64,000 nt of DNA from the NCBI GenBank assembly GCA_913056365.1, contig CAJXLT010000010.1:1-64000 (forward strand), written 5' to 3'. The notes under the pieces are model-generated. The model was not told the DNA's origin. It made no database searches and saw only the letters and a program-made list of their open reading frames with translations. Below are positions 25,297 through 35,095 of the stretch, one piece after another. A program made the translations under genes and the position numbers. Each line of letters starts with the position of its first letter. Within the stretch, counting starts at the first letter, position 1. This DNA is from an uncultured Paenibacillaceae bacterium (GTDB taxonomy: Bacteria; Bacillota; Bacilli; Paenibacillales; K13).

Positions 25297-28200
25297 ATGA
25301 ATACTAGTAAGATACGAGTTGTATTTAGTTTGTTGATGTCCATCATATTGATTGCTCATGTCGCCCCAATGTATGCCACTGCCGGATCAGTGGCTTCTGG
25401 ATCGCCAAGCAGTGATTCCATTCTCCAGTTCCCTTCATATCCTGACACGGGCGGAACGAGGAGCATTGCTGGATTTAAGCGAGACTCACAGGGCAAGAGT
25501 CACATTCTATATCAGCAACAATACCAGGGAATTCCGGTGTACGGGAAGTACGCCTATGTACACAAGACTGCCGCCAACCAAATTTACGCGACCAGCGACA
25601 AGTTTGATCATTCACTTGCCAGCTTGGCGCTCGATGTGACACCTGTTCTGACAGCTGCAGATGCGATTGACGAGCTCCAGCTGTTCCTAGAGGACCGGCA
25701 CGGACAACCCGTACAGTTCGGAAGCGGTGAAGAAGCATTTCCGATCGACCCTCCGACAGCAGAATTGGTCATCTATCCGCAGGACGGACAGTATTATTTG
25801 GCTTATCAAGTAGAAGCAGACTACATTGTTCCTACTGTCGGCAGTTGGACCGCATTCGTTGATGCGAAAGACGGACGTATGATCCACTCGATTAATAAAG
25901 TGCGGCACGTCGTTAGCCCGGTTGAAGGGTCTGGCACAGGCACTTATGGTGAGCTACCTCTAGAGGTGGGCCACAATCACGACGATAATCTCTACTATAT
26001 GCTGGATGCGACGCGCGACATGTATGACGAGCAGCCTGTTGATCTTGAACGATATCTGGATTTTAGTTCAGGTGTGGTAGAAGAGCAGGGTCTGATTATA
26101 ACGATGGATTATGCCGATTTGCAAGAGAAACATGACAATATGTCGTACGAACTTAAACCTGTTTCCAGTACGACAAGTACAGGATTCATGGATACACATG
26201 CTGTCGATGCGCATTATTGGGCGGGTGAAGTATATGAATTTTATCTAGAACAGTTTGAGAGGAACAGCATCGATGGAAATGGTATGGATTTGGTTTCATT
26301 CGTGCATGTGCCCGATATTGATTTGGATACCGAACAAGAAGTTCCACTCGATAATGCTTTCTGGTCATCGGGAGCAATGTGGTACGGGGATGGTGCTGAA
26401 CAATTCGACTGCCTATCATGTGCGAATGATATTGTAGCGCATGAATTAACCCATGGAGTGATTGAGCATACAGCCAACCTGAATTACGAATATCAGTCCG
26501 GCGCTTTGAACGAGTCGATTGCGGACATTATGGCTGTCGTCTTCGACACGGATGACTGGACGATTGGCGAGGATGCCGCGGCTGCTCCGCTACGTGATTT
26601 CGCCAATCCTCATAATGGCGGTCAACCTATGCACATGGACGAATACGTGAACCTCCCTAATACGGAAAATGGCGATTATGGCGGTGTACACGTCAATAGC
26701 GGTATCCCGAACCATGCTGCCTACTTAATGGCTACCCGTATGGATAATGCGAGCTATAACGGCCGTTCCTTGCTGGGTCAACTTACGTATCATGCATTGA
26801 CCCATTACTTGCATCCAGCGTCTGACTTTATGGATGCTCGACTAGCCTACCTAGAGGCTGTCGATTCCTTGTCAGTATCCGCTGCGTCCAAGAGCGAGAT
26901 CAAGCAGATCGTGAAGAGCGCTTGGGAGGATGTCGGTGTTAGATTAAGCCCTGATCCTTACATGTTCGCTGTCGATCACTATTACAACGAGGATAATGGT
27001 AGATTCCCATTTTACTTCAACACTTCTGTAACAGAGTCGGTCTATTACGATGACATTACGGTGAACGATGGGGATACGATTGTTCCAATAGAGACAACTG
27101 TTGAGGAAGATACGCTGTGGATTCAACCTATTGACTCCTTAACCCATAGCGTAACTTATGATGTCTACGTACCAGCTGGCGCGTTCACCGATCAGCTAGG
27201 CGATCCGAATCTGTATGCAGCTACGGTGTCCTTCACCGCGGACAAAGTAGGGCCAAGCTGGTCCAGCAATGCACTTACTTCATCACATATTACAGAGAGC
27301 CGATTCAGAATATCTTGGCCACATGCTACAGATGATCACGGAGTTTTCTTATATGCCGTATACGTGAATGATTATTTGTGGAACGTCTATTCACCAGATG
27401 TCCGGAGTGTTCTGTTCAATGGACTTGAACCAGGTACAACTTACACAGTTGATGTCGTTGCTTATGATGAAGCCGGCAATTATACTGTCCGCACCAAATC
27501 AGTCAAGACCAATAATGCTGGTGGTGGTTTAGGCGGAGGATTTGGTGGCGGCGGTTGGTTCGGCCCCGTGCCAGCAGAAGATGATCAAGAAACCGCGGAG
27601 AATGGGGAATCTATCATTACGGTGAAGCCTGACGAACAACGTATACAGCAAGCGATAGCGAGTGATGATTCGACTATCTCGATTGATGCCAAGGCTGAAA
27701 GCCGTGTAGACACTGTAATCGTTGAACTGCCCACTGATTTGGTGAAGCAGGCCAATGCGAAGCAGAAATCATGGACGATTGAGACGAATGAAGCTTCGTT
27801 CAGCTTTGATCCCGGATTTGTACTGGATGGACAGTTAAGCGGCACGCTGGTGTTCACCATTCATGATACGACAGCAGATGGAGCACTTGACCAGAAGCAG
27901 GCCCACAGCACTGCGGTCGCTCCTGTATATGATCTGCAATTGAAGATCAATGATCGGACGATAGCAACGTTCCAGAAGCCCGTGAAAATTAGTATGGATG
28001 TACGTGCTCAGGCAAGTCCCCTGCATACGCTTGGCGCTTATTATTACAATGAACGTCAACGCAAGTGGGAATACATTGGGGGCAAGCTAAGCGCTAACGG
28101 TCGAGTCATGCAGTTCGAAACTGACCACTTCTCTCAATATACCGTGATGGCCTATCACAGAATATTCGACGATATACAAGGACACTGGGCACAAGTAGAT

Positions 28201-28710
28201 ATCGAAACGATGGCCGGACGTCATGTTGCGCAAGGCGTATCTGAAAGTGCATTTGCACCGAATACACCGATTACCCGTGCAGCATTCACCGCCTTGCTAG
28301 TGCGGACGCTTCAGCTTGAGGAGCAATCGGAGATTTCGTTCTCCGATGTACCTGCGGATAGTTGGTACGGGGCAGCGGTGAACATCGCCTACACTGCCGG
28401 GATTGTGAATGGCATCGATGCAGATCATTTCGCGCCAAGTGCACGCATCACTCGTGAACAAATGGCGGTCATGATCATACAAGCCTATGCCGAAGCGAAC
28501 AACATCGATCCCGCAAGTCTGCTGTCCACTGGAGACGTCGAGTTTCCAGATATCGCAACTGCCAGCGATTGGGCGAAGCCGTCTATCAATGCAGCCGCCT
28601 CGCTGCAGCTGATTAGCGGCAGAACGAACGGCAGCTTCGACCCAGGGGCGAATGCCTCCCGGGCTGAAGCGATTGCGATAATCAAGCGGTTGATGGATCA
28701 GATTGAGTAA
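25297..28710 (+). CDS. SLH-anchored thermolysin-family (M4) metalloprotease
   Basis: A 1137-residue secreted protease, far longer than free thermolysins (about 550). Order: signal peptide (1-30), FTP/PepSY-type propeptide (about 45-200), M4 catalytic domain (about 205-545) with HELTH (His382, Glu383, His386), third zinc ligand Glu406 and the active-site His in VHVNSGIPNH; a bacterial Ig-like part, a fibronectin type III domain (about 650-730), a glycine-rich hinge, a beta-rich domain, and three SLH repeats (from about 957) that bind pyruvylated secondary wall polymer. All catalytic residues are present. It would act as a cell-surface endopeptidase. Divergent from the sugar operon; ribosome site weak (AGG). 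Confidence 0.92.
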   Translation: MNTSKIRVVFSLLMSIILIAHVAPMYATAGSVASGSPSSDSILQFPSYPDTGGTRSIAGFKRDSQGKSHILYQQQYQGIPVYGKYAYVHKTAANQIYATSDKFDHSLASLALDVTPVLTAADAIDELQLFLEDRHGQPVQFGSGEEAFPIDPPTAELVIYPQDGQYYLAYQVEADYIVPTVGSWTAFVDAKDGRMIHSINKVRHVVSPVEGSGTGTYGELPLEVGHNHDDNLYYMLDATRDMYDEQPVDLERYLDFSSGVVEEQGLIITMDYADLQEKHDNMSYELKPVSSTTSTGFMDTHAVDAHYWAGEVYEFYLEQFERNSIDGNGMDLVSFVHVPDIDLDTEQEVPLDNAFWSSGAMWYGDGAEQFDCLSCANDIVAHELTHGVIEHTANLNYEYQSGALNESIADIMAVVFDTDDWTIGEDAAAAPLRDFANPHNGGQPMHMDEYVNLPNTENGDYGGVHVNSGIPNHAAYLMATRMDNASYNGRSLLGQLTYHALTHYLHPASDFMDARLAYLEAVDSLSVSAASKSEIKQIVKSAWEDVGVRLSPDPYMFAVDHYYNEDNGRFPFYFNTSVTESVYYDDITVNDGDTIVPIETTVEEDTLWIQPIDSLTHSVTYDVYVPAGAFTDQLGDPNLYAATVSFTADKVGPSWSSNALTSSHITESRFRISWPHATDDHGVFLYAVYVNDYLWNVYSPDVRSVLFNGLEPGTTYTVDVVAYDEAGNYTVRTKSVKTNNAGGGLGGGFGGGGWFGPVPAEDDQETAENGESIITVKPDEQRIQQAIASDDSTISIDAKAESRVDTVIVELPTDLVKQANAKQKSWTIETNEASFSFDPGFVLDGQLSGTLVFTIHDTTADGALDQKQAHSTAVAPVYDLQLKINDRTIATFQKPVKISMDVRAQASPLHTLGAYYYNERQRKWEYIGGKLSANGRVMQFETDHFSQYTVMAYHRIFDDIQGHWAQVDIETMAGRHVAQGVSESAFAPNTPITRAAFTALLVRTLQLEEQSEISFSDVPADSWYGAAVNIAYTAGIVNGIDADHFAPSARITREQMAVMIIQAYAEANNIDPASLLSTGDVEFPDIATASDWAKPSINAAASLQLISGRTNGSFDPGANASRAEAIAIIKRLMDQIE

Positions 28711-28768
28711 ATCGCAATAGCCCAACTCTGCGTTAACATGATGTGATTGATAAGTAGCATACAAATTG

Positions 28769-28797
28769 AACAGCGGGGGCACTGCGCCTCCGCTGTC
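28769..28797 (+). terminator. Hairpin after the M4 protease gene
   Basis: ACAGCGGGGGC pairs with GCGCCTCCGCTGT (one bulge). It lacks a U-tract, so termination strength is uncertain. Confidence 0.45.
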
Positions 28798-28873
28798 TTA
28801 CGTGAATATGGTCAAGAAACCATTCAATATTACAAGTTATTCCTACAATTCAATCAATGATTGAGGCGAGTCT

Positions 28874-29507
28874 ATGAAAGCTAACAAAAACATGCTTGCA
28901 GTAAAGGTAACGATTTCGCTAAGTACATTAATTATATTTACACTTGGTGTATTATGATTTATGGAATTATACAAGAGAAACCGCGGACAGTCCATTAATT
29001 CTGTGGAAGAAGCACTTCGACATGCTATCGAAAGGGCTCATTCGTGGCGCAGTGATGCAATATTAACTCAGATAACACTAATTTCAACGGAGAAGAAAGA
29101 TATACAAGACAAGTCAGGAAAGGTTAACTTCAGATTTGAATTTCCGTATAGCAGTGACTCTGAACCAAGTGGGATCATGTACGTTATTGTGAATCTAAAT
29201 AATAATAGTATCGACTTTTTAGAAGCGATACACGGTTATAGCGAGCATAACGATATAAAGGGATTAAAGTTAGATGATTATCCACTTCAAGCGAAAGAAC
29301 TATACCAAATTGCATTCAATGAAAATAGGAGAAGAAAACATATATGCTTATGCACAGCCTCTAGTCAGATTGTTCCTTCATCCAACAGATAATGCAAGCT
29401 TCTCCGTTTATCGTTCTATGACTGACCAGCAATCAGCACAATATGAATTAACAGTGGATATGCTTACAGGAGAAATTCTTGATGACATCATACAAGACTA
29501 TCATTAG
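28874..29507 (+). pseudogene. Broken gene for a small membrane-anchored or secreted protein
   Basis: Three open pieces join into one protein. 28874-28957 encodes MKANKNMLAVKV and a hydrophobic helix, then stops at TGA (28955). The same frame resumes at once (FMELYKRNRGQSINSVEE) and runs to about 29330; the end of the protein (KIGEENIYAYAQPL ... IIQDYH, stop 29507) is in another frame. TGA could replace a TGG in LGVLWFMEL, and the shift falls in an A-rich run (AATGAAAATAGG). Restored length is about 210 residues. No family recognised. The two lesions indicate decay, unless sequencing error explains them. Confidence 0.65.
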
Positions 29508-29528
29508 AATATTGCTCCCCGAGGTCAT

Positions 29529-29559
29529 CTGTTGAATTTTCCATACGAAAATTCAACAG
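29529..29559. repeat. Perfect 12-base inverted repeat
   Basis: CTGTTGAATTTT and AAAATTCAACAG around a seven-base loop, 22 bases after the end of the broken gene. It could act as its transcription end but has no clear U-tract. Confidence 0.6.
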
Positions 29560-29581
29560 TAAGGTAAGAGTTTGAATAATA

Positions 29582-29815
29582 CCTGCGGTTGTGCAGGAAT
29601 TCTCTCGGATAATGAGACAAATGGAGATAATGCCTACGATTGTACATCTTCTTGAAGCATTGTCAGCCCCAAACGGCAAATTCGCTATATGAAAGATGCA
29701 GATCCGCAGGCATTTTCAAGATTCGCTCGATTTCGGTATGACATACCTGCAGATTCGCAGGAATATATCGACGGCATCACCCGTGCCTGCAGTTTTGTAG
29801 GAATTTCGCAGGCTC
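29582..29815. repeat. Cluster of CCTGC...TGCAGGAAT repeats, including an 84-bp inverted-repeat element
   Basis: Related short units: CCTGCGGTTGTGCAGGAAT near 29582-29600, CCTGCAGATTCGCAGGAAT near 29746-29764 and CCTGCAGTTTTGTAGGAAT near 29787-29805. Between them 29630-29713 is bounded by inverted copies: ATGCCTACGATTGTACATCT on the left and AAGATGCAGATCCGCAGGC on the right. The same 84-bp arrangement recurs at 54866-54949. The 430-base gap 29508-29938 holds no gene besides these repeats and the terminator. Confidence 0.7.
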
Positions 29816-29876
29816 CTCCACCGACATTGAGCAAAGACTACATATTGCGTATGTACCCATAACAACACGCACACAA

Positions 29877-29921
29877 ACAAACCTGCCTCACTCGTCGCAC
29901 CAATCGACGAATGAGGCAGGT
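29877..29921 (-). terminator. Terminator of the radical SAM gene
   Basis: ACCTGCCTCA(C/T)TCGTCG and its complement form a 16-17-base stem with one mismatch and a short loop, followed on the minus strand by TTTGTTTGTG. It starts 18 bases past the stop codon. Confidence 0.8.
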
Positions 29922-29938
29922 TATGTTCACGTGTACGC

Positions 29939-31216
29939 TTATGAAGAAGCAACGGACCGCTTCGGTCTGCGCTCTGCCAACGGCGGCACATGTGAATACG
30001 ATCCGATCACGACGTCCGGCAGCTCTGCTCGGAAGATCTCCAGCATCTGCTTCATGCCGTACAGCTCACCCTGCGGCTTCGGGATCAGATTCAGGTAGCT
30101 CTCGGGATCAAGGTTCAAATTCCGCATCTGAATGAGCTTAAGCCCTGTACGCTTGACGAATTCGAGCATCGCTTCGATCTCTTCCTCACGATCCGTCACA
30201 CCCGGGAATACCAAATAATTGATCGAGGTATACACCCCTTGCTCAGCAGCATAGATCAGGCTGCGCTCCACATTCGCCAACGTGTAGCCGCGCGGCATAT
30301 AGTATGCATCATAATGCTCATCCAAAGCACTGATCGTACTGACACGCATCAAGTCCAGTCCTGCGTCGACAATCCCCTTGATCTGATCTGTCAAGCCGGC
30401 ATTGGTATTGATGTTGATATAGCCGTTGTCTGTCTGCGCACGTACCCTTCGCATCGCTTCAATGATCGTCGGCGCCTGCGTAGAAGGCTCGCCCTCACAG
30501 CCCTGACCGAAGCTAATAATCGCATCCGGTTCCTTCAACTGCTCCAGCATTATATCGACCACTTCATCTACGCTTGGGCGGAATTGAAGACGGGTTTGCG
30601 GAGCAACGAACGCCCGCTCCTCCGGTTGTTCAGAGATGCAGCCGAAGCAGCCCGCGTTACAGGAGAAGGATACGGGCACGGCACCTTCCAGCCGCTGCAA
30701 GAACGTGTTCGAAGCAGTCAAGCATTCGTAAGACAGCGCACAGTGCGACAGATGCTCATAGAGTCGATTCTCTGGATAGCGCAGCTTCAGCTGCTCCACC
30801 TTCAGATTCAACTCGTCCACATCACAGTTTCTCGGATTCCACGGCTCCGGATCGTCCGTTGCATCGGCAGCTACATAGAACTGACCATCCTGCCAAGCGA
30901 CCGCTGTATAGCCGAACAATGGCAGCACTGCCTCTTCATTCGCCTTCACATAAGCAGGCAGATACAAGCGAGTAAATCCCTGCGGCATGAGCGCACCTAC
31001 CGCCGTGCATCCATCCGGCAGCAGCGACATGCGTTCATCATCCGCTTGTAAACCTACAGCTCTAGTGCCTGGCAGGCTGACTAAGGTTGCGCCTTCGGGA
31101 AGCGGAATCCACTCCTCCGAGACAAGCTCTGTGAGCATCTCGCCTCCACGTCCTAAGGCCAAGTATTGTTCATGTTCAAACACATTTCCTTCTGGATCTG
31201 CGTATACGGCATACAT
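29939..31216 (-). CDS. Radical SAM protein of unknown function
   Basis: A 425-residue cytoplasmic protein. The N-terminal third (about 1-165) is not recognised. The radical SAM core (about 175-400) begins with CNAGCFGC, a C-x3-C-x2-C iron-sulfur motif, followed by SFGQGCEGEPST (SAM-binding Gly-Glu type) and NINTNAGL. No extra C-terminal cysteine cluster of the SPASM type is seen, so a single cluster is likely. It follows rho by 88 bases on the same strand. No precursor peptide or partner enzyme is adjacent, so the substrate cannot be guessed from context. Confidence 0.75.
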   Translation of the reverse strand: MYAVYADPEGNVFEHEQYLALGRGGEMLTELVSEEWIPLPEGATLVSLPGTRAVGLQADDERMSLLPDGCTAVGALMPQGFTRLYLPAYVKANEEAVLPLFGYTAVAWQDGQFYVAADATDDPEPWNPRNCDVDELNLKVEQLKLRYPENRLYEHLSHCALSYECLTASNTFLQRLEGAVPVSFSCNAGCFGCISEQPEERAFVAPQTRLQFRPSVDEVVDIMLEQLKEPDAIISFGQGCEGEPSTQAPTIIEAMRRVRAQTDNGYININTNAGLTDQIKGIVDAGLDLMRVSTISALDEHYDAYYMPRGYTLANVERSLIYAAEQGVYTSINYLVFPGVTDREEEIEAMLEFVKRTGLKLIQMRNLNLDPESYLNLIPKPQGELYGMKQMLEIFRAELPDVVIGSYSHVPPLAERRPKRSVASS

Positions 31217-31304
31217 GCTAGCTTTCTTCCTTTCCTATCTCCGAGACTGATCAAGCTGTAGATTGGACGAGCATAGCTTCCTTTCGATACTACCTGCCAA
31301 CCAA

Positions 31305-32594
31305 CTAAGATTGGGATACGGAGTTGCGCGGTCGACGGGTACTGCTTTGCGCATTCGCTTCGAGCGTGGCCAGGAACTCCTCGTTCGTTTTGGTATCCCG
31401 CAGCTTTCTTAACAAGGCTTCTGTTACCTCCGGCGAATCGTTCATCGTCTTACGCAGCGCCCATATCTTGTCTAATTGCTCCTTAGTGAGCAGCAATTCC
31501 TCTCGACGCGTACCCGAACGACGAATATCGATAGCCGGGAATACACGGCGTTCAGCCAATCTGCGATCCAAGTGAAGCTCCATGTTGCCTGTTCCCTTAA
31601 ATTCTTCATAGATAACATCGTCCATACGTGAGCCTGTTTCTACCAAGGCTGTAGCCAAGATCGTCAAGCTTCCGCCTTCTTCCACATTCCGAGCCGCACC
31701 GAAGAACCGCTTCGGCCGATGGAAGGCCGCTGGGTCTATGCCTCCAGACAAAGTCCGTCCTGACGGCGGTATCACGAGGTTATACGCGCGCGCTAAGCGT
31801 GTAATGCTATCCATCAGAATAACAACTTCCTTCTTATGCTCCACTAGCCGCATCGCTCTCTCCAGCACAAGCTCTGCTACTTTGATATGATTCTCCGGCA
31901 ATTCATCGAAGGTAGATGCAATCACTTCCCCGTTAACCGAGCGCTGCATATCCGTGACTTCCTCGGGACGCTCATCAATGAGCAAGACAAAGAGCTCGAC
32001 GTCCGGATAATTCGTCGAAATACTGTTGGCAATCTGCTTAAGGAGCAATGTCTTGCCTGCCTTGGGAGGAGCTACAATTAGTCCGCGTTGCCCTAATCCT
32101 ACTGGTGATAATAAATCCATCGTTCGTGTTGCCAGATGAGTTGGGGTTGTTTCCAAGATGAGTTTGGTTTGCGGAAATAGAGGAGTCAGTGCGGGAAAAT
32201 GAAGGCGTTCTGCTGCTTTATTCGGATTCTCGCCATTGACTGCTTCCACATGGAGAAGTCCGAAATAACGTTCATTTTCTTTGGGCGGTCTGCATTTGCC
32301 TGATACTAAGTCACCCGTTCGCAAATCAAACTTTCGAATTTGTGAGGCAGAAATATAAATATCCTCTGTGCTTGGCAAGTAATTGATTGGCCTTAAGAAA
32401 CCGAAGCCTTCCGACAAAATTTCAAGCACGCCTTGCATAAACATGTATCCGCTGTCTTCTGCTTGCGCTCGCAATATCGCAAAGATCAGCTCTTTCTTTT
32501 TCATTTGACCGTAATAAGCGATCTGATGCTCCTTAGCCAAAGCGTAGAGCTCCGTCAACTTCAGCCCTTCTAGTTGGGCTAAATTCTTCTCCAT
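31305..32594 (-). CDS. rho: Transcription termination factor Rho
   Basis: A 429-residue hexameric RNA helicase: N-terminal helix bundle (about 1-45), cold-shock RNA-binding domain (about 50-120) with [11 protein letters not shown], and RecA-like ATPase with Walker A APPKAGKT and Q/R-loop sequences ([12 protein letters not shown]). The start [10 protein letters not shown] is used because AGGTGG is eight bases upstream; the GTG at 32606 overlaps that site. No long insertion is present in the N-terminal domain. In B. subtilis rpmE follows it; here the radical SAM gene does. Confidence 0.95.
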   Translation of the reverse strand: MEKNLAQLEGLKLTELYALAKEHQIAYYGQMKKKELIFAILRAQAEDSGYMFMQGVLEILSEGFGFLRPINYLPSTEDIYISASQIRKFDLRTGDLVSGKCRPPKENERYFGLLHVEAVNGENPNKAAERLHFPALTPLFPQTKLILETTPTHLATRTMDLLSPVGLGQRGLIVAPPKAGKTLLLKQIANSISTNYPDVELFVLLIDERPEEVTDMQRSVNGEVIASTFDELPENHIKVAELVLERAMRLVEHKKEVVILMDSITRLARAYNLVIPPSGRTLSGGIDPAAFHRPKRFFGAARNVEEGGSLTILATALVETGSRMDDVIYEEFKGTGNMELHLDRRLAERRVFPAIDIRRSGTRREELLLTKEQLDKIWALRKTMNDSPEVTEALLRKLRDTKTNEEFLATLEANAQSSTRRPRNSVSQS

Positions 32595-32678
32595 ATCATG
32601 TACCACCTACATTATTCAATTTCGTATCGCTTCTATCACTCTATATCTCTATGCCTTCCCTATTTCAAGGCAGTTCAT

Positions 32679-33926
32679 TCATTCTCGCCAAACTTCTGCG
32701 CCTAATGCGGACAAATTGTCTACCATACGGTCATATCCGCGATCAATATACTCGACCCCGGTCACTTCAGTAACCCCTTCCGATGTGGTTAAGGCTGCAA
32801 TAACTAGCGAGGCTCCTGCCCTTAAATCACTAGCCTTCACCTTCGCCGGATGCAGTGCGGCTCGTTCAATGATTGCAGAACGACCTTCAATTCGAATACG
32901 TGCGCCCATTCGGTTTAACTCAGGAATATGCTTGAAGCGGTTGCTGTATACTTGATCCGTTAAGATACTGACTCCCTGGGCTTGTGTAAGCAGACTCGTC
33001 ATCGGCGATTGCAAATCCGTAGCGAAGCCCGGATATACAAGCGCCTTCACATCGACACTCTGATACTCCGGCTGTCCGACTACACGAATCGCTTCATCCA
33101 TCTCATAAATATGAACGCCCATTTCTTGCATCTTGGCTGTTAATGCTTCCATATGCTTCGGAATGATGTTGTCGATAAGGACATCGCCTTGCGTTGCTGC
33201 AGCGGCGATCATGTATGTGCCTGCTTGAATACGATCGGGGATGATGGAGTGTCTGCAGCCGTGCATCTCGTCCACGCCTTCAATCCGAATGGTCTCCGTG
33301 CCTGCACCTTTGATGTTAGCCCCCATGGAACTAAGCAAGGTGGCGACGTCAATGATTTCAGGCTCCTTGGCTGCATTCTCAATAATCGTGGTACCCTTGG
33401 CGCGTGCTGCAGCCAGCATAATATTAATGGTCGCCCCTACACTGACAATATCGAGATAAATCTTCGCACCACGCAGTTCCTTGGCGCGAATATGCAGTGC
33501 GCCGTTCTCATTCGTAACGACTGCACCGAGCGCCTCGAACCCTTTCACATGTTGATCGATCGGCCGCGGCTCGAAATTGCATCCACCTGGCATACCGATG
33601 TGCGCTTCGCCGAATCGACCTAACAACGCGCCCATTAGGTAGTAGGATGCGCGCAGTTTCTTGACGTTCCCGTTAGGCATCGGTACAGAACGAATATGAG
33701 TCGGATCGATACGCAGCTCGTCTTCCTTCCAATCTACGGTGCAGCCCAGCTCCTGCAACAGCTCACAGTAGATGGCAACATCGCTCAGCACAGGCAAGTT
33801 GTCCAAGGTCACCGGTTCGTCCGATAAGACAGCTGCTGGAATAAGTGCTATCGCACTGTTCTTGGCGCCGCTTATCTGAATTGTACCGCGAAGAGGCCGA
33901 CCTCCGGCGATCATCAGTTTATCCAT
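32679..33926 (-). CDS. murA: UDP-N-acetylglucosamine 1-carboxyvinyltransferase
   Basis: A 415-residue enzyme for the first committed step of peptidoglycan synthesis, transferring enolpyruvate from PEP to UDP-GlcNAc. Catalytic Cys116 is present in [13 protein letters not shown], so it should be fosfomycin sensitive. ISGAKNSA at the start and [14 protein letters not shown] at the end are typical. Its place between fba and rho corresponds to B. subtilis murAB (murZ), the second paralogue; another murA is expected elsewhere. A terminator-like hairpin lies only about 40 bases upstream, so it may have its own promoter or be attenuated. Confidence 0.93.
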   Translation of the reverse strand: MDKLMIAGGRPLRGTIQISGAKNSAIALIPAAVLSDEPVTLDNLPVLSDVAIYCELLQELGCTVDWKEDELRIDPTHIRSVPMPNGNVKKLRASYYLMGALLGRFGEAHIGMPGGCNFEPRPIDQHVKGFEALGAVVTNENGALHIRAKELRGAKIYLDIVSVGATINIMLAAARAKGTTIIENAAKEPEIIDVATLLSSMGANIKGAGTETIRIEGVDEMHGCRHSIIPDRIQAGTYMIAAAATQGDVLIDNIIPKHMEALTAKMQEMGVHIYEMDEAIRVVGQPEYQSVDVKALVYPGFATDLQSPMTSLLTQAQGVSILTDQVYSNRFKHIPELNRMGARIRIEGRSAIIERAALHPAKVKASDLRAGASLVIAALTTSEGVTEVTGVEYIDRGYDRMVDNLSALGAEVWRE

Positions 33927-33958
33927 AGCTATCCTATTCCCTCCATCGTGCTGTTAAG

Positions 33959-34021
33959 AAAAAAAACCACGAAACTGTTTCCAGTATGTGATAAAGGGAA
34001 AGCCCTCCCGCACCTTCGTGG
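33959..34021 (-). terminator. Terminator after fba, close to the murA start
   Basis: CCACGAAGG and the distant TTTCGTGG form a closing stem around a 41-base loop that contains a second small stem (GGGA/TCCC); eight T follow on the minus strand. It is 33 bases before the murA start, so it can act on fba or as an attenuator for murA. Confidence 0.6.
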
Positions 34022-34059
34022 CTGCAGAAGCGACTTCCCCCATTGACTAGTCAAGCCGA

Positions 34060-34914
34060 TTAGGCTTGATTGTCGCTGCCGAACAATTTGATCTTGGATT
34101 TGACGACCTCTACCATAGCTTTCTTAGCAGGTCCTAAGTATTTGCGCGGATCATATACCTTCGAATCGTTGTTCAGCACTTCGCGGATTGTGTCCGTACA
34201 AGCTACCTGATTCTCCGTATTGACATTAATCTTGCCAACCCCTGCCTCAATCGAGCGGCGAATCATCGCGTCCGGCACACCGGAACCGCCGTGCAGTACG
34301 ACTGGAACTGGAATCTTGCTAGTCACTTCTTCGATAATATCGAATCGGATATTCGGCTCACCCGCATACATGCCATGCGCTGTTCCGACTGCAATCGCCA
34401 TCGCGTCTACTCCTGTTTCTTCCCAGAAACGGATCGCTTCATCCGGCTTCGCCAGCGCCGCATCTGCCTCATCTACGCTGATGTCGTCCTCCACACCACC
34501 GATTGTGCCAAGCTCGCCTTCCACTGATACGCCCATCGCATGAGCTGCTTTGACAATTTCCTTCGTCATAGCAATGTTCTCTTCATACGGATGATGCGAA
34601 CCGTCGAACATGACGGATGAGAAGCCTCCGCGAATACAAGCCATAGCTACTTCGAAGCTGCTTCCATGGTCTAGATGAAGTGCGATAGGCAGACCTGACT
34701 TCTTCGCTGCAGCTTCTGCCATAGCTACGGTGTATTCCATCCCCATATATTTCAAGGCGCCTTCACTGACACCGTAAATAAAAGGTGATTTCAATTCCAT
34801 AGCTGCTTGCATGATCGCCTGGGCAAATTCCAGGTTGTTCATGTTAAACTGACCTACGGCAAATTTCTTTTCTTTTGCCTTAGGCAAAAATTCATTCATT
34901 GACACAAGTGGCAT
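34060..34914 (-). CDS. fba: Class II fructose-1,6-bisphosphate aldolase
   Basis: A 284-residue zinc aldolase that splits fructose-1,6-bisphosphate in glycolysis. Metal-binding and active-site motifs: ALHLDHGSS, FDGSHHPYEENI, VGTAHGMY and VLHGGSGVPD. MPLVSMNEFL start with a good upstream AGGAGG-like site. It stands between spo0F and murA as in B. subtilis (without the tal gene found there) and has its own promoter at 34981-35010. Confidence 0.95.
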   Translation of the reverse strand: MPLVSMNEFLPKAKEKKFAVGQFNMNNLEFAQAIMQAAMELKSPFIYGVSEGALKYMGMEYTVAMAEAAAKKSGLPIALHLDHGSSFEVAMACIRGGFSSVMFDGSHHPYEENIAMTKEIVKAAHAMGVSVEGELGTIGGVEDDISVDEADAALAKPDEAIRFWEETGVDAMAIAVGTAHGMYAGEPNIRFDIIEEVTSKIPVPVVLHGGSGVPDAMIRRSIEAGVGKINVNTENQVACTDTIREVLNNDSKVYDPRKYLGPAKKAMVEVVKSKIKLFGSDNQA

Positions 34915-34980
34915 GGTTTTCTTCCTCCTCAGAAAGTGGTTATCTCTGTTATTCTTGCCAGCCGAAATTCATACTATTGT

Positions 34981-35010
34981 ATTATAACACAATCCCTTTA
35001 CATTTGGTAA
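34981..35010 (-). promoter_or_regulatory. Promoter of fba (sigma-A)
   Basis: -35 TTACCA at 35005-35010, 18-nt spacer, perfect -10 TATAAT at 34981-34986, 67 bases before the ATG. Confidence 0.7.
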
Positions 35011-35059
35011 GACAAGCCTTGAAAATCAAGGCGGCAAAAGTCATGTCCCATCTGAAGGC

Positions 35060-35091
35060 AAAAAAAATGACCCTTACGAATAAGGATCATT
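35060..35091 (-). terminator. Terminator of spo0F
   Basis: AATGATCCTTA pairs with TAAGGGTCATT (one mismatch) around TTCG, followed by seven to eight T on the minus strand, immediately after the spo0F stop. Confidence 0.85.
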
Positions 35092-35095
35092 CCCT

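Noticed and set aside
30239-31051. A 270-codon plus-strand frame inside the radical SAM gene
   Set aside because: Antisense to a gene with clear motifs; composition follows from the codon use of that gene.
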